Shown: piece by piece, positions 9,032-18,643 of the stretch
How positions within the stretch are numbered: position 1 is the first letter of the stretch
Layout of the letters: each line of letters opens with the position of its first letter
Source: Fulvivirga ligni
GTDB taxonomy: Bacteria > Bacteroidota > Bacteroidia > Cytophagales > Cyclobacteriaceae
NCBI RefSeq assembly: GCF_021389935.1
Contig: NZ_CP089979.1
Coordinates: 5,313,001 to 5,377,000 of the forward strand
DNA length: 64,000 nucleotides
Direction of reading: 5' to 3'
Position numbers and translations under genes: made by a program
Notes under the pieces: model-generated
What the model was told of the DNA's origin: nothing
The model's database searches: none
Seen by the model: only the letters and a program-made list of their open reading frames with translations

Positions 9032-10042
9032 GGCTTGGTTTAGTTCATTCATCACTTCTGAGAAAATGGTGTATGATTTAATTCTATCATTAATATCAAA
9101 CGCGTGAGAGGCTACCATTACTTCATCTACTCCTGTTTCCTTTAAGAATTGAGCGGTTTTATGTTGCACTGTATCTTTTGAGCCTATGAAACCATATTTC
9201 AGCATTCTTTGAAAGGCTGGATTATCCATTAACTCTCGGATTTCTGGAGTCATGTCTACTGGTGGCTGTATGTAGTCGAGTTTGTTAGTCATAACGCCAA
9301 GCATCATTCTTACAAGTGAAGTGGCTAATCGCTCTGCTTGCTCATCAGTATCTGCGGCCAGCACATTAATTCCTGCGATGGTGTAAGGCTCTTTCAGCTG
9401 CTCAGATGGCTTAAAATTATTATAATAGATATTTAAGGCATCAAACAGATGTGTGGGTGCAAAATGACTGGCAAAAGCATAAGGCAAACCCTTTTCCGCT
9501 GCTAAATATGCACTATCTGTACTGGATCCTAAAATATAGATTGGCACATTTACTCCTTCCGCTACTATGGCTCGCACACTTGACTGCGCATTTTCTTCAG
9601 AAAAGTACTCCTGTATCTGCTGTACTTCTCTCGGAAAGCTATGCACTGCCTGTATTCTATCTGGTCTGATGGCATGTGCAGTAGTCTGATCTGTGCCAGG
9701 AGCTCGCCCCAGCCCCAAATCTATTCTGTCAGGATATAAGGCACCTAAAGTTCCAAACTGCTCAGAAACAATTAGAGGCGAATGATTCGGAAGCATTATA
9801 CCACCGGAGCCTACCCTTATTTTACTTGTAACGCCTGCGATATGCCCTATTAAAATTTGAGGAGAGGCACTGGCTATACTTATCATATTATGATGCTCCG
9901 CCAGCCAGAAGCGAGTATACCCCAACTTCTCCGCATGACGCGCCAATCTTACACTGTTATCAAAAGCATCTCTTGGTGTGCTACCCGCTGCCACTGAGGC
10001 TAATTCTAAAACCGAATACTTTATATTTTTATCTGACATCAC
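9017..10042 (-). CDS. LLM-class flavin-dependent oxidoreductase (luciferase-like monooxygenase)
   Basis: 341 residues of a single luciferase-like TIM barrel of the MsnO8-like branch. Typical segments: SVLELASVAAGSTPRDAF at the start, HAEKLGYTRFWLAEHHNM near residue 40, IRVGSGGIMLPNHSPLIVSEQFGTL, and YPDRIDLGLGRAPGTDQ near residue 105. The family uses reduced flavin (FMNH2 or F420) to oxidise small organic substrates; the substrate is unknown here. It starts at 10042 (the adjacent ATG at 10039 is equivalent). The last codons (..APITQ) are read from the GTTATTG repeat, so the extreme C-terminus is probably variable between strains. Confidence 0.85.
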   Translation of the reverse strand: MMSDKNIKYSVLELASVAAGSTPRDAFDNSVRLARHAEKLGYTRFWLAEHHNMISIASASPQILIGHIAGVTSKIRVGSGGIMLPNHSPLIVSEQFGTLGALYPDRIDLGLGRAPGTDQTTAHAIRPDRIQAVHSFPREVQQIQEYFSEENAQSSVRAIVAEGVNVPIYILGSSTDSAYLAAEKGLPYAFASHFAPTHLFDALNIYYNNFKPSEQLKEPYTIAGINVLAADTDEQAERLATSLVRMMLGVMTNKLDYIQPPVDMTPEIRELMDNPAFQRMLKYGFIGSKDTVQHKTAQFLKETGVDEVMVASHAFDINDRIKSYTIFSEVMNELNQAPITQ

Positions 10043-10103
10043 TTATTCATTGTTCAAACTTCAAATAAAGTATACGGAGCCGGTGCTATTAAGATGTGAT
10101 TTT

Positions 10104-10145
10104 ATTAAAAAAGTAAAAGCTGCCCCCTTTCGGAAAGCAGCTTTT
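10104..10145 (-). terminator. Rho-independent terminator after the nitroreductase gene
   Basis: Arms AAAAGCTG and CAGCTTTT with an inner CTTT-CGG-AAAG stem, followed on the minus strand by ACTTTTTTA. It sits directly after the nitroreductase stop codon. Confidence 0.75.
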
Positions 10146-10168
10146 GTCTGAAATTAAACTGTAGGTTT

Positions 10169-10795
10169 TTATTTCTTTATGAACAACTCTTCAGCAGGTT
10201 TTCTCACTTTAGGAAGTGACGCTAACCAATCGTTTTCTTCATCTCTGTAACCAAGCGGCATTAATGTTACACTCTTCAAACCTATTTTATCCAGGCCTAA
10301 AAGCTCATCTAACCCGGCATTATTGAATCCTTCCATCGGAGTAGCATCTACCTTTTCTTCCGCTGCAGCTACCAAGCCAAATCCCATAGCCAAATATGCC
10401 TGTCTTGAAGTCCAGTTGAAGTTGCTTTCAGCACCAGCTTTCACCAGGTTTTCAAGATAGCCTGCTACCGTAGCAAGTGATTCTTCAGTAACATTTCTTA
10501 CCTTCATGTTCAACTCAATAAAAGCTTTCGCTCTGGCCTCTGTTACCTGATCCCAGGCTGCAAAAACCAATAAATGCGAGCTATCTACCATTTGCTGCTG
10601 ATTAAAAGCCAATGGCAAAATCTCTTTTTTCAACTCATGGTCAGTGATCACAATTACCTGAAATGGCTGTAAACCCATGGAAGTTGGCGCCATACGAATA
10701 GCCTCAAGAATCTTCTCTACCTTTTCCTCTGGCACTGCAGTACCATTCATCTTCTTGGTGGCATAGCGCCAATGTAAATTATCGTATAATGACAT
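10169..10795 (-). CDS. Nitroreductase-family NAD(P)H-dependent FMN oxidoreductase
   Basis: 208 residues, the normal size for the NfsB-like nitroreductase family. Visible signatures: the N-terminal WRYATKKMNG segment, ILEAIRMAPTSMGLQPFQVIVI (FMN phosphate-binding region), and the C-terminal GYRDEENDW segment. Such enzymes reduce nitro-aromatics or quinones with FMN. It lies 171 nt downstream of oxyR on the same strand and ends at a clear terminator; a link to oxidative stress is plausible but only inferred from that neighbour. Confidence 0.88.
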   Translation of the reverse strand: MSLYDNLHWRYATKKMNGTAVPEEKVEKILEAIRMAPTSMGLQPFQVIVITDHELKKEILPLAFNQQQMVDSSHLLVFAAWDQVTEARAKAFIELNMKVRNVTEESLATVAGYLENLVKAGAESNFNWTSRQAYLAMGFGLVAAAEEKVDATPMEGFNNAGLDELLGLDKIGLKSVTLMPLGYRDEENDWLASLPKVRKPAEELFIKK

Positions 10796-10828
10796 ATTAT
10801 AAATTCAATGTTTAAACTTCAATATTAG

Positions 10829-10836
10829 CAAAACTA
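10829..10836 (-). promoter_or_regulatory. Possible -7 promoter element for the nitroreductase gene
   Basis: Minus strand TAGTTTTG matches TANNTTTG and lies 33 nt before the start at 10795. No good -33 element was found, so confidence is limited. Confidence 0.35.
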
Positions 10837-10966
10837 TTGATTCATCTGGTCATTTTCTAATTATCAGATGTAAAAAATTGGATTATTGACAAACGGCTTT
10901 GTTTCGCAAAAAGCTATATTGAGTATTTCCTATTTTATGAATTGTATGCCGAAATAATTTTAGAAC

Positions 10967-11899
10967 TCACCTCCACTTCACAGTGATGAATCGCTCATTT
11001 TTCTTGAAACTATCCGGTACGCCTTTAATGATGTATTTTCTTAGCTTGGTGAGCAGTAGCTCTTTTGTAAAACTATTATGTACCACCAAACTCACCTCTC
11101 TGGCGGGCTGAGGCTCTTCAAACCGTCTAATGTATTCATAATCATGCTTTTGATTCACAGCTAACTCAGGCACAAGCGTGTAACCACTATGACTTTGTAT
11201 CATGTTTTTCAAGGTTTCAATGGAGCCACTCTCAAATGTGATACGATTTCCGTTGTCACCATTTTTAGATTCATCACAAATATTAAGTACCTGATTTCTA
11301 AAACAATGGCCCTGATCAAGCAACCACAGGCCTTTCTTAGTGATATCTGCAGCTGTGGCTTTCTCCTTTCTCAACACCGGATGATGCTGATGAGCATACA
11401 CCAGGAAAGGCTCATAAAAGAGTGGAATCTCACGCACATGCCCCTCATGCAGAGGCGTAACCATTAAACCTATATCCAGAGTGCTATTTTGAATTCCTGT
11501 AATGATATCTTCACTCTGCATCTCTTTTATCTCAAGATAAATATCCGGATGATCATCACTAAAATCTTTCAGAAATTTGGGCAATAGGTAGGGAGCTAAA
11601 GTAGGAATTATACCTATTTTAAAAGTACCCTTTATTTCATTCAGCTCCTGATTAACCATTTCCTTCAAGCCTTCCACTTCACGCAATATTTGCCTGGCTT
11701 TAATGATGAAGCGTTCACCCATAATTGTGGGGGATATTGGCTGAGAAGATCGGTCGAAAATCGACATTCCAATCTCATCCTCCAATTTTTTCACTTGTAG
11801 TGTTAATGTAGGTTGCGCCACAAAACAACTATCTGCCGCTTTCACAAAATGCCTATGGTTATCCAAGGCTATAACGTATTGTAACTGTTGAAGTGTCAT
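10967..11899 (-). CDS. oxyR: OxyR, hydrogen-peroxide-sensing LysR-family regulator
   Basis: 310 residues. An N-terminal winged helix-turn-helix (MTLQQLQYVIALDNHRHFVKAA...QPTLTLQVKKLE) is followed by a LysR substrate-binding domain. Two cysteines lie exactly at residues 199 and 208 in the context LDQGHCFRNQVLNICDE, matching the position and spacing of the peroxidatic C199/C208 pair of E. coli OxyR (GHCLRDQAMGFC). The SIETLKNMI and GYTLVPELAV segments also agree. This makes OxyR rather than a generic LysR regulator a strong call. No katG or ahpC is divergently placed here; the nearest target candidates are itself and the downstream nitroreductase. Confidence 0.92.
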   Translation of the reverse strand: MTLQQLQYVIALDNHRHFVKAADSCFVAQPTLTLQVKKLEDEIGMSIFDRSSQPISPTIMGERFIIKARQILREVEGLKEMVNQELNEIKGTFKIGIIPTLAPYLLPKFLKDFSDDHPDIYLEIKEMQSEDIITGIQNSTLDIGLMVTPLHEGHVREIPLFYEPFLVYAHQHHPVLRKEKATAADITKKGLWLLDQGHCFRNQVLNICDESKNGDNGNRITFESGSIETLKNMIQSHSGYTLVPELAVNQKHDYEYIRRFEEPQPAREVSLVVHNSFTKELLLTKLRKYIIKGVPDSFKKNERFITVKWR

Positions 11900-11955
11900 C
11901 TGAATATGCTTATCAAATAGCCCGCAAGATTATCATTATTGGGTCTCCAGATCAA

Positions 11956-11970
11956 ATAGATTAAGACTAT
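11956..11970. promoter_or_regulatory. Candidate OxyR operator upstream of oxyR
   Basis: ATAG-ATTAAGA-CTAT, 57 nt upstream of the oxyR start. This matches the known OxyR half of ATAG-N7-CTAT, with the inner T and one mismatch to the inner A. A second, degenerate copy (TTAGATTATCTATTT) lies on its other side. Autoregulation would be typical of LysR proteins. Confidence 0.5.
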
Positions 11971-12118
11971 CGCCCATTTAGATTATCTATTTCATTAGGA
12001 AAAACTGTTGAAATTCGGGCATAAAAGGATATTTATAAAACCAATACATTTATTAAAAATATCGATTTTATAAATAACTCTCAAAAAATAAGTGCTCAGA
12101 GAAGTTCTTCCACCTTAA

Positions 12119-14518
12119 TTATTCACTAGTTAATGAATCAATGGGATTAACTCTGATAGCTTTATATAGGTGAGCAGCCACGGTACTGATTACAATAATC
12201 ATGACCAACACAAACCCCAAAGCCATTGTTTGCCAACCAAAATTAATGTGATAAGCATTTTGCTGAAGCCACATATTATTTACAAAGTAGGCGATGGGCG
12301 CTCCAATAGCATAGGCAATCAAAATCATAATTAGAAAACCCTTCCCAACAATTGAGAGCAGGTTGATAGCCTCTGCACCTAAGGTTTTTCTAATCCCTAA
12401 CTCTTTAGTTTTATTTTGTATATGATAAATAACCATACCCAAAAGCCCCAGGCAAGAGATGGAGATAACGATAAGAGTTATATAACCTAAAGTCATAACT
12501 AAAGCCTCATAGAAGCCATAACTTAGCTTAAGATCATCTTCGAAATAAGTATATTCAAAGGGCCTGTTAGTGACTTCTTTCCAAACAGCACCAAGTTCCG
12601 CCACTACATCCTTCCTCACTCGTTCATCTAATACCACAATAGCATTATTAGCATTTTGAGGCTGATAGCGAAGTAACAAAGGACCTATTTTCTCATCCAT
12701 TCTTTCGTAATGAAAATCTTTAACTACTCCTATAACTTCTAAATGATGCTCGTCCTCCACTAAGACCTCACCCACAGCCTCCATTGGGGTTTGAAGGCCC
12801 ATCTGTTTTACCGCAGTTTCATTTATAATTACGTAATGATCATCTTTTGGCATCACCTCTGGAAAACCGCGCCCAGCAAGTAGTTCCAAACCTAATGAGT
12901 TTATATAATTTTGATCCACACCAAAAAAGCTAAATATCACCGGCTCTTCCTGACCTGGAAGGGTTAGCTGTGCAGTATTATTACTTCCTAAGGCCGGCAA
13001 AAATGTGGTAGAAGCTACCGTTTTCACTCCAGATATTTGCGCAAAACCAGTGCGGACTTTTTCATAATCCACACCCTGCAAATGGACGTTTACGACCCCC
13101 TCAGTTTCAAAACCATGCCCTTCAGATAATACGAACTTAGACTGCTGATAAATGGTAACTACCGTGATGACGAAGAAAATAGAAAAGGCAAACTGAATGA
13201 CCACCAAAACCTTTCTCATATCAAATCTGGAAAAACCTAATCTACCACTTAGCTTATTGAGCTGAATGGTTTTCTTCAAGGCTTGAAGAGGGTTGGTAGC
13301 TGAGAAGAAAACAGAAGGGACAACCCCAGCCGCCAGACCGGCCAATATCACAAAGCCTAAGAACCACCAATAAAGTCCTCTAGTCTCATTAAAGCCAACG
13401 GGCGCTCCTACCGAGGCAAAAAAGCTATTCATTTGAGGCAATAAAAACTGCGTTAAAAGATCAGCAAACACAAAAGCTATTACCGAAATGATGAGGGCCT
13501 CGGTCATAAACTGAAAGAAAATATGTCTTTTCCTGGCTCCTATAACTTTTCTTACCCCAATCTCTTTAGCCCTATTCATAGCTCTGGCCGTAGTTAAATT
13601 GGCATAATTAAAGCATGCTGAACAAAGCACAATCAGGGCTATGCCTAACATGATATAAATCATAAAGTCCGGTAACCCAAAACCTGTAGTATTACTCAAC
13701 AAAGGACCTGGGGTAATACCGTTGAGCTTCTGAATTTTAAATTCATACAAGTACTCTCCTTCTGGATCATAGTTACTAGTTGCCGCCCTGGCTAAAGAAG
13801 CTTTCACACCCTCCAGATTAGCGTTATCCTCGGTTTCAAAGTAGATGTACGTCTGATAGATATTACTCCAATCTGTAAAGCCATTATAAAAGGTACTATC
13901 AGACATTTGCTGGGCCGTTGGTTGATCAAAAGAGGCCAGTGCTTCAAAGTTAAAATGCGTTTTTCCAGGGAAGTCTTCCAGAACTCCTGTTACTTTATAT
14001 TCACCCTGTCCCTCCACTGCCAGTACTTCATTGATAGGATCCTTGCTACCAAATATCTTTTGGGCCAATTGGTTGGAAATCACTATAGAGTTAGGCTCAG
14101 TTAGTGCCGACCTCACACTTCCATATTTAAGCGGAAAATTAAAAATGGAAAGAAAGTTATTATCGGCATTATAGCCTGAAAATGGTATTTCCTGATCATT
14201 CCAGGCTGCTATTCCAGCAAAGTTCCTTCCCACCACAGTCATTCGCTTTATTGAATTTTGATCCTTTAAAGCATCACTAAGAGGGTATGTAGTGGTAGCT
14301 GTTGACCAGGTAATCCCTTCGTTAGTCCTGTCAGTAATTACCCTATAAATATTGTCCTTGTTCTCATGAAAGTCATCATAAGCAAATTGATCTGCCACTA
14401 TTATGATCAACAGCAGGCATATACTCATGCTTATGGACAAGCCAAAAATATTAATGAAAGAGATGGTCCTATTCCGAAGGATATTCCGAATAGCTATAAG
14501 TAAGTAATTCTTAATCAT
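12119..14518 (-). CDS. ABC transporter permease (FtsX/MacB type, two-module)
   Basis: 799 residues from the start at 14518 (MIKNYLLIAIRNILRNRTISFINIFGLSISMSICLLL), the usual opening of this family; the frame extends 23 codons upstream without family similarity. Layout: first membrane helix, periplasmic MacB-type core domain (residues about 45-270), three helices with RAKEIGVRKVIGARKRHIFFQF, a second periplasmic domain, then three more helices with KTKELGIRKTLGAEAINLLS. Such stand-alone permeases are common in Cytophagales, and no ATPase partner is adjacent. The role is probably mechanotransmission or export of a lipid, peptide or antibiotic; the substrate is unknown. Confidence 0.88.
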   Translation of the reverse strand: MIKNYLLIAIRNILRNRTISFINIFGLSISMSICLLLIIIVADQFAYDDFHENKDNIYRVITDRTNEGITWSTATTTYPLSDALKDQNSIKRMTVVGRNFAGIAAWNDQEIPFSGYNADNNFLSIFNFPLKYGSVRSALTEPNSIVISNQLAQKIFGSKDPINEVLAVEGQGEYKVTGVLEDFPGKTHFNFEALASFDQPTAQQMSDSTFYNGFTDWSNIYQTYIYFETEDNANLEGVKASLARAATSNYDPEGEYLYEFKIQKLNGITPGPLLSNTTGFGLPDFMIYIMLGIALIVLCSACFNYANLTTARAMNRAKEIGVRKVIGARKRHIFFQFMTEALIISVIAFVFADLLTQFLLPQMNSFFASVGAPVGFNETRGLYWWFLGFVILAGLAAGVVPSVFFSATNPLQALKKTIQLNKLSGRLGFSRFDMRKVLVVIQFAFSIFFVITVVTIYQQSKFVLSEGHGFETEGVVNVHLQGVDYEKVRTGFAQISGVKTVASTTFLPALGSNNTAQLTLPGQEEPVIFSFFGVDQNYINSLGLELLAGRGFPEVMPKDDHYVIINETAVKQMGLQTPMEAVGEVLVEDEHHLEVIGVVKDFHYERMDEKIGPLLLRYQPQNANNAIVVLDERVRKDVVAELGAVWKEVTNRPFEYTYFEDDLKLSYGFYEALVMTLGYITLIVISISCLGLLGMVIYHIQNKTKELGIRKTLGAEAINLLSIVGKGFLIMILIAYAIGAPIAYFVNNMWLQQNAYHINFGWQTMALGFVLVMIIVISTVAAHLYKAIRVNPIDSLTSE

Positions 14519-14614
14519 ATGGCTGTTGTTAGTTGTGAGTTTCCGATGCCTACTCAATCGTGATGCCAATATATAAAAGACTGACAATCAAATTCTTAAA
14601 ACAAATCACAACCT

Positions 14615-14661
14615 AAACTGCCCATTTACAACACAATGAAATGTCCATTGGTGGGCAGTTT
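14615..14661. repeat. Long inverted repeat in a divergent intergenic region
   Basis: Ten-base perfect arms AAACTGCCCA and TGGGCAGTTT with a 27-nt loop, followed on the plus strand by TATTTTACC. It looks like a terminator or 5' UTR attenuator, but it lies between divergent genes, 115 nt before the next start codon. Confidence 0.5.
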
Positions 14662-14776
14662 TATTTTACCTGGAACAAATATAACATCAGAAATGCCCAA
14701 CCTTAGGTATATGATGAGGAAAGCATATCCATTAACTTATAATTTAAATCGATTTCTAACCAAAAATAATGTTATT

Positions 14777-17700
14777 ATGAAAAAATTTTGTTGGCTTTTT
14801 TTATTAATGGCGAGTTTCTTAACTCACAGAGCAATCGCCCAAGAAAAAATATGGGGAGTCCAATATGGCTCACTTTTCCATATGAATGAAGACGGCTCAG
14901 ATTATACCGTTGTATTAAGCAACTTAGTCGGACGTAATGAAAAAACCATTGCAGGTAATGATGGATTAATCTATGGCATTCTTAATACCAGGTATGCCGA
15001 TGTCCTCTATAGGTATGATCCTTCGTCAAAGCAATCAAAAAGAATAATCAGCACTGCAGATTTTAGGGTCTATGATTTTCTGCAAGATTATGATGGTTCA
15101 TTTTATGCCATGGGAACAGCCTGGAGTGGTCAATCTTTAATAGTCAAGTTTACCAGCACAGATGTTGAAACTGTGTTTTCCAGTGAAGAAATTGACTTAA
15201 AGACAATCACGGACGGCAAAGATGGCAAGTTTTATTGCACCGCAGTTAGTGAGGAGGCTTCTGTGGTACTAAGCATAAATAAAGATGGCTCTGATGTACA
15301 AACTCTCCATACTTTTAATCAAACTCTGGAAGGACAAGATCCAACTTTAAAACTTGCAATCCTAGAAGATGGTCGACTGCTTGGAGCAACAAGTAGTGGT
15401 GGTGCTTACAACCTTGGTACCCTTTATAGAATGGAGAAGGATGGAAGTGAATTTGTAGTTACTCATCATTTTAGAGTTGAGTCAATACATGAAGATTTAA
15501 CTAAGTCCCTATTCATTGCTTCCGATGGCAGCATCTATGGAAGCATTCAATCTGACGATGATAAGGTAGGCATTTTCCGCACCAACGCCGACGGTAGTGG
15601 AATGAGAATAATTAAAGAGCCCACATTTGCGTCAAAGACACAATCAAATCTGGTTGAAAAAGATGGGTACATCTACTCCCTAAACTTCAATGATCAGGCA
15701 ACATTTTTTAGATATTCCATGAGTACTGATCAGAATGAAACTATAGCAAATGATCTTGATTCAATTAGACTTCAGGATAAGATTTTTGTTATAGGAAATT
15801 CAGTCTATGGCTCATTTACAAAAACACCAGATGCGTTGGAGCGCGGTTTATTCTCCATATCATTAGATGATATATTTACCTCTGAAGAATCTGACTTTTT
15901 TAATATTGAAAGATTTTACAATAGTGAGCCTGTGGGCAATAATGTTATGCGTTTAATCAAAGGGTCCGATAATGTGGTTTACGGAGTTACCAGAGAAGGG
16001 GGTATAGGCTTTGAGGATTTTGGGGCCATTTTCAAAATCACAAATGATCAACCAGAGCTTATCAGACTGCAAGAATATGCCCAAAGCATTTCAATCAACA
16101 TAGCGCACGCTGACGATGGATATATTTATGCGGCCACCTTAAACGTAGGGGGCCCTAACGCCATGCTTTATAAGATAAAAACTGATGGCACAGGCTATGA
16201 AGATAATACTTTATCCCCCTATCACTTCAAATCAGTAGGAGGAATACTACAAACCAGTTCGGGAGAAATCATAGCTATGACCGAAGGTCATGACCGGAGT
16301 GAGAGCAGAGGATATATGTTTAAATTTAAAAATGGCATATCATGGACCGAGACCACCTATAAATTTACCACAGCTGATGGAAAAGTACCTTTAGGCGCTC
16401 TAATAGAGGGAGATGACGGCTACTTATACAGCACCACTAACATTGGCGGTGCAAATAATAAAGGAGTTATTTTCAAAGTCCTCCCTGATGGCACTAACTA
16501 TCAAAAATTGCATGAATTTAATGGAAATGATGGACAATTGCCAACTGCAGGATTAGCTGATGGTGGTGACGGCTTCTTATACGGATCTACCCCAGAAGGT
16601 GGAATGTACGGTGAAGGTGTTATATTCAAAATAAGAAACGATGGATCTGACTTCAGCATTATTTATCATTTCGATGGTTCTCCATACAGTGAGCCTTATC
16701 ATGAACTTACTTTGGTTGGAGACTATCTTTTTGGCTCTGTGAAAGGTGGTGATTCTGGTGCTGTTGCCTACAAAATTAAGAAAGATGGGTCTGATTTCAG
16801 TGTGGTACTCTCTGGTGGGACACCTACCATTTACTTCACTCGCATGCCATCACCTGAGGTTACAAGTCAAGTAACCCTCCCATCTGATAGTTCTACATAT
16901 ATTTTAGAGGGTAGTGAGCTATCCGTTATGGTCAAGTCTGTTTTTGGTGCTTCTGAGTATTACTTAGAAATCAGTGAATCAGAAACATTTGAAGACATTG
17001 TCTGGTCAGGTACCAGTTCTACTACCAGCTTCAGTATTAATGGGCTATCTACAAACACGCCATATTATACAAGAGTAAGTACGGACATTTCTTCTTTCGG
17101 AGACATCACTACATTTACTCTTGCAAATCAATATGTTACAAGATTATGGGGTGTGACTACTTCAGGTGGCGATAATCCATGCTTTAGTAATCTAGGGGGT
17201 ACAGTTTTCAGTATTTCACCAGATGGAACCGGCTTCGCAAAAATTTATGATACAGAATGTGCCGCAGATACTTCTGCAACTTTTGCTGGCGAGCAGTTTA
17301 CCAGCAGTCCTGTGATAGACAAAAGTGGTAAAATTTACGCTCTTACCATGAACACCGCATACCGAAATCCAAATGAATATTATGAAATAATTAATGGGGG
17401 TAATGGGGGTGATATCATTAGTTTTGATAGCTACACATTAAATTCAACCGCCTTATATGAAAATCTTGACATTCATATGTCTGGCGAAATAAGTATAATG
17501 TCTGACGACCAAATATACTTAATTGATTCTAAAGCAAAATCAGAACGCGGGGCTATTAGAAAATTTGCCACCGATGGAAGCTCCTCTCCCACTACCTCAT
17601 TTTTACATACCTTCACTTTTGGATATGATGGTGATTTAAATCCTGGAAGATTTCCAATAGGACGACTATTGGAATATGGTGACTACCTATACGGCACGAA

Positions 17701-18601
17701 CCATGTAGATGGGTCAGGAAATCAGGGCACCATTTACAGAATAAAACCTAATGGAACTGATCTGGAAGTGCTACATACTTTCGAAAATGGAACCGGGTAT
17801 CCCAAAGGAGGCCTTACTGATGGCGAAGATGGATTTATATATGGAATGACAACAAAGGGTGATGGCCGTATATATAAAATAAGACCAGATGGATCTGATT
17901 ATCAGGTAATTCGAAGTTTTGCAGATTATAATTCAGTCCTAGGAAAAACAGTATTTGGTAACTTAACGATGGTTAATGGCATACTCTATGGTATGACTGA
18001 GGGAGGAGGACAGTATGGTAATGGCACCATTTTTAAAATTACTACCGACGGCAGCTCCTATGTCATATTGAGACACTTAAGTGTAACCGATGGAGCCCAT
18101 CCCTTAGGTTCATTAACCTTCAACCCTGATGATCAACACTTTTACGGCATGACATCAAAGGGAGGAAATAATTCAATGGGTACCATTTTCAAAATGAGTC
18201 TGACACCAGAATATACTTTCACAAAAATTTATGACTTTACCCAATCTGGTGGAGGTGTTCCTGATGGCGATCTGCTATTGGTTAAAACACCCGTGTTACC
18301 CGCCGAGACATTGGCTAAAAAAGGAAGCAATTTAGGAAGTGAGAGTTTAGATTCCGGGATCAATTCTCCCTTTAAAGTATATCCTAATCCTTCCAAAAAC
18401 AGCTTTAAGCTGAACTCAAATTATGAAGGTGTAAGTCAGATACAAGTGGTTAATTTGAATGGAAAATTAGTATATAAAAATAAGGTAGACCCAGGACAAG
18501 CCATTGAATTTGGCGAGGACTTTATAAGTGGACTTTATGTAATTAAATTAACTCAAGGTGGCGAAACGCACACTATGAGAATAGTGAAAATGGAAAATTA
18601 A
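14777..18601 (+). CDS. Secreted GloVer-repeat protein with T9SS sorting domain
   Basis: 1274 residues from the ATG at 14777 (signal peptide MKKFCWLFLLMASFLTHRAIAQ); a longer frame to 14636 would put 47 unrelated residues before the signal peptide and run through the inverted repeat. The body is built from repeats of the kind GL..G.DG.LYG.T..GG.N..GT+FK+..DGS.+..L+.F, the choice-of-anchor GloVer (TIGR03803) repeat, in two blocks (about residues 30-690 and 790-1170). They are separated by a fibronectin-III-like domain (about 693-778). The C-terminus (VYPNPSKNSFKL to VIKLTQGGETHTMRIVKM) is a type A T9SS sorting domain. A beta-propeller-like surface or secreted protein of unknown function. Confidence 0.85.
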   Translation: MKKFCWLFLLMASFLTHRAIAQEKIWGVQYGSLFHMNEDGSDYTVVLSNLVGRNEKTIAGNDGLIYGILNTRYADVLYRYDPSSKQSKRIISTADFRVYDFLQDYDGSFYAMGTAWSGQSLIVKFTSTDVETVFSSEEIDLKTITDGKDGKFYCTAVSEEASVVLSINKDGSDVQTLHTFNQTLEGQDPTLKLAILEDGRLLGATSSGGAYNLGTLYRMEKDGSEFVVTHHFRVESIHEDLTKSLFIASDGSIYGSIQSDDDKVGIFRTNADGSGMRIIKEPTFASKTQSNLVEKDGYIYSLNFNDQATFFRYSMSTDQNETIANDLDSIRLQDKIFVIGNSVYGSFTKTPDALERGLFSISLDDIFTSEESDFFNIERFYNSEPVGNNVMRLIKGSDNVVYGVTREGGIGFEDFGAIFKITNDQPELIRLQEYAQSISINIAHADDGYIYAATLNVGGPNAMLYKIKTDGTGYEDNTLSPYHFKSVGGILQTSSGEIIAMTEGHDRSESRGYMFKFKNGISWTETTYKFTTADGKVPLGALIEGDDGYLYSTTNIGGANNKGVIFKVLPDGTNYQKLHEFNGNDGQLPTAGLADGGDGFLYGSTPEGGMYGEGVIFKIRNDGSDFSIIYHFDGSPYSEPYHELTLVGDYLFGSVKGGDSGAVAYKIKKDGSDFSVVLSGGTPTIYFTRMPSPEVTSQVTLPSDSSTYILEGSELSVMVKSVFGASEYYLEISESETFEDIVWSGTSSTTSFSINGLSTNTPYYTRVSTDISSFGDITTFTLANQYVTRLWGVTTSGGDNPCFSNLGGTVFSISPDGTGFAKIYDTECAADTSATFAGEQFTSSPVIDKSGKIYALTMNTAYRNPNEYYEIINGGNGGDIISFDSYTLNSTALYENLDIHMSGEISIMSDDQIYLIDSKAKSERGAIRKFATDGSSSPTTSFLHTFTFGYDGDLNPGRFPIGRLLEYGDYLYGTNHVDGSGNQGTIYRIKPNGTDLEVLHTFENGTGYPKGGLTDGEDGFIYGMTTKGDGRIYKIRPDGSDYQVIRSFADYNSVLGKTVFGNLTMVNGILYGMTEGGGQYGNGTIFKITTDGSSYVILRHLSVTDGAHPLGSLTFNPDDQHFYGMTSKGGNNSMGTIFKMSLTPEYTFTKIYDFTQSGGGVPDGDLLLVKTPVLPAETLAKKGSNLGSESLDSGINSPFKVYPNPSKNSFKLNSNYEGVSQIQVVNLNGKLVYKNKVDPGQAIEFGEDFISGLYVIKLTQGGETHTMRIVKMEN

Positions 18602-18615
18602 ACTATATGATTAAG

Positions 18616-18643
18616 AAGGTTGTCTCTAAAAAGGGGCAACCTT
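18616..18643. terminator. Shared terminator between convergent genes
   Basis: Arms AAGGTTG and CAACCTT with a 14-nt loop, between the stop codons of two convergent genes and just touching the stop codon of the minus-strand gene. Likely works in both directions. Confidence 0.55.

Noticed and set aside
14636-14776. 47-residue N-terminal extension of the GloVer protein
   Set aside because: It runs through an inverted repeat and precedes a complete signal peptide starting at 14777.
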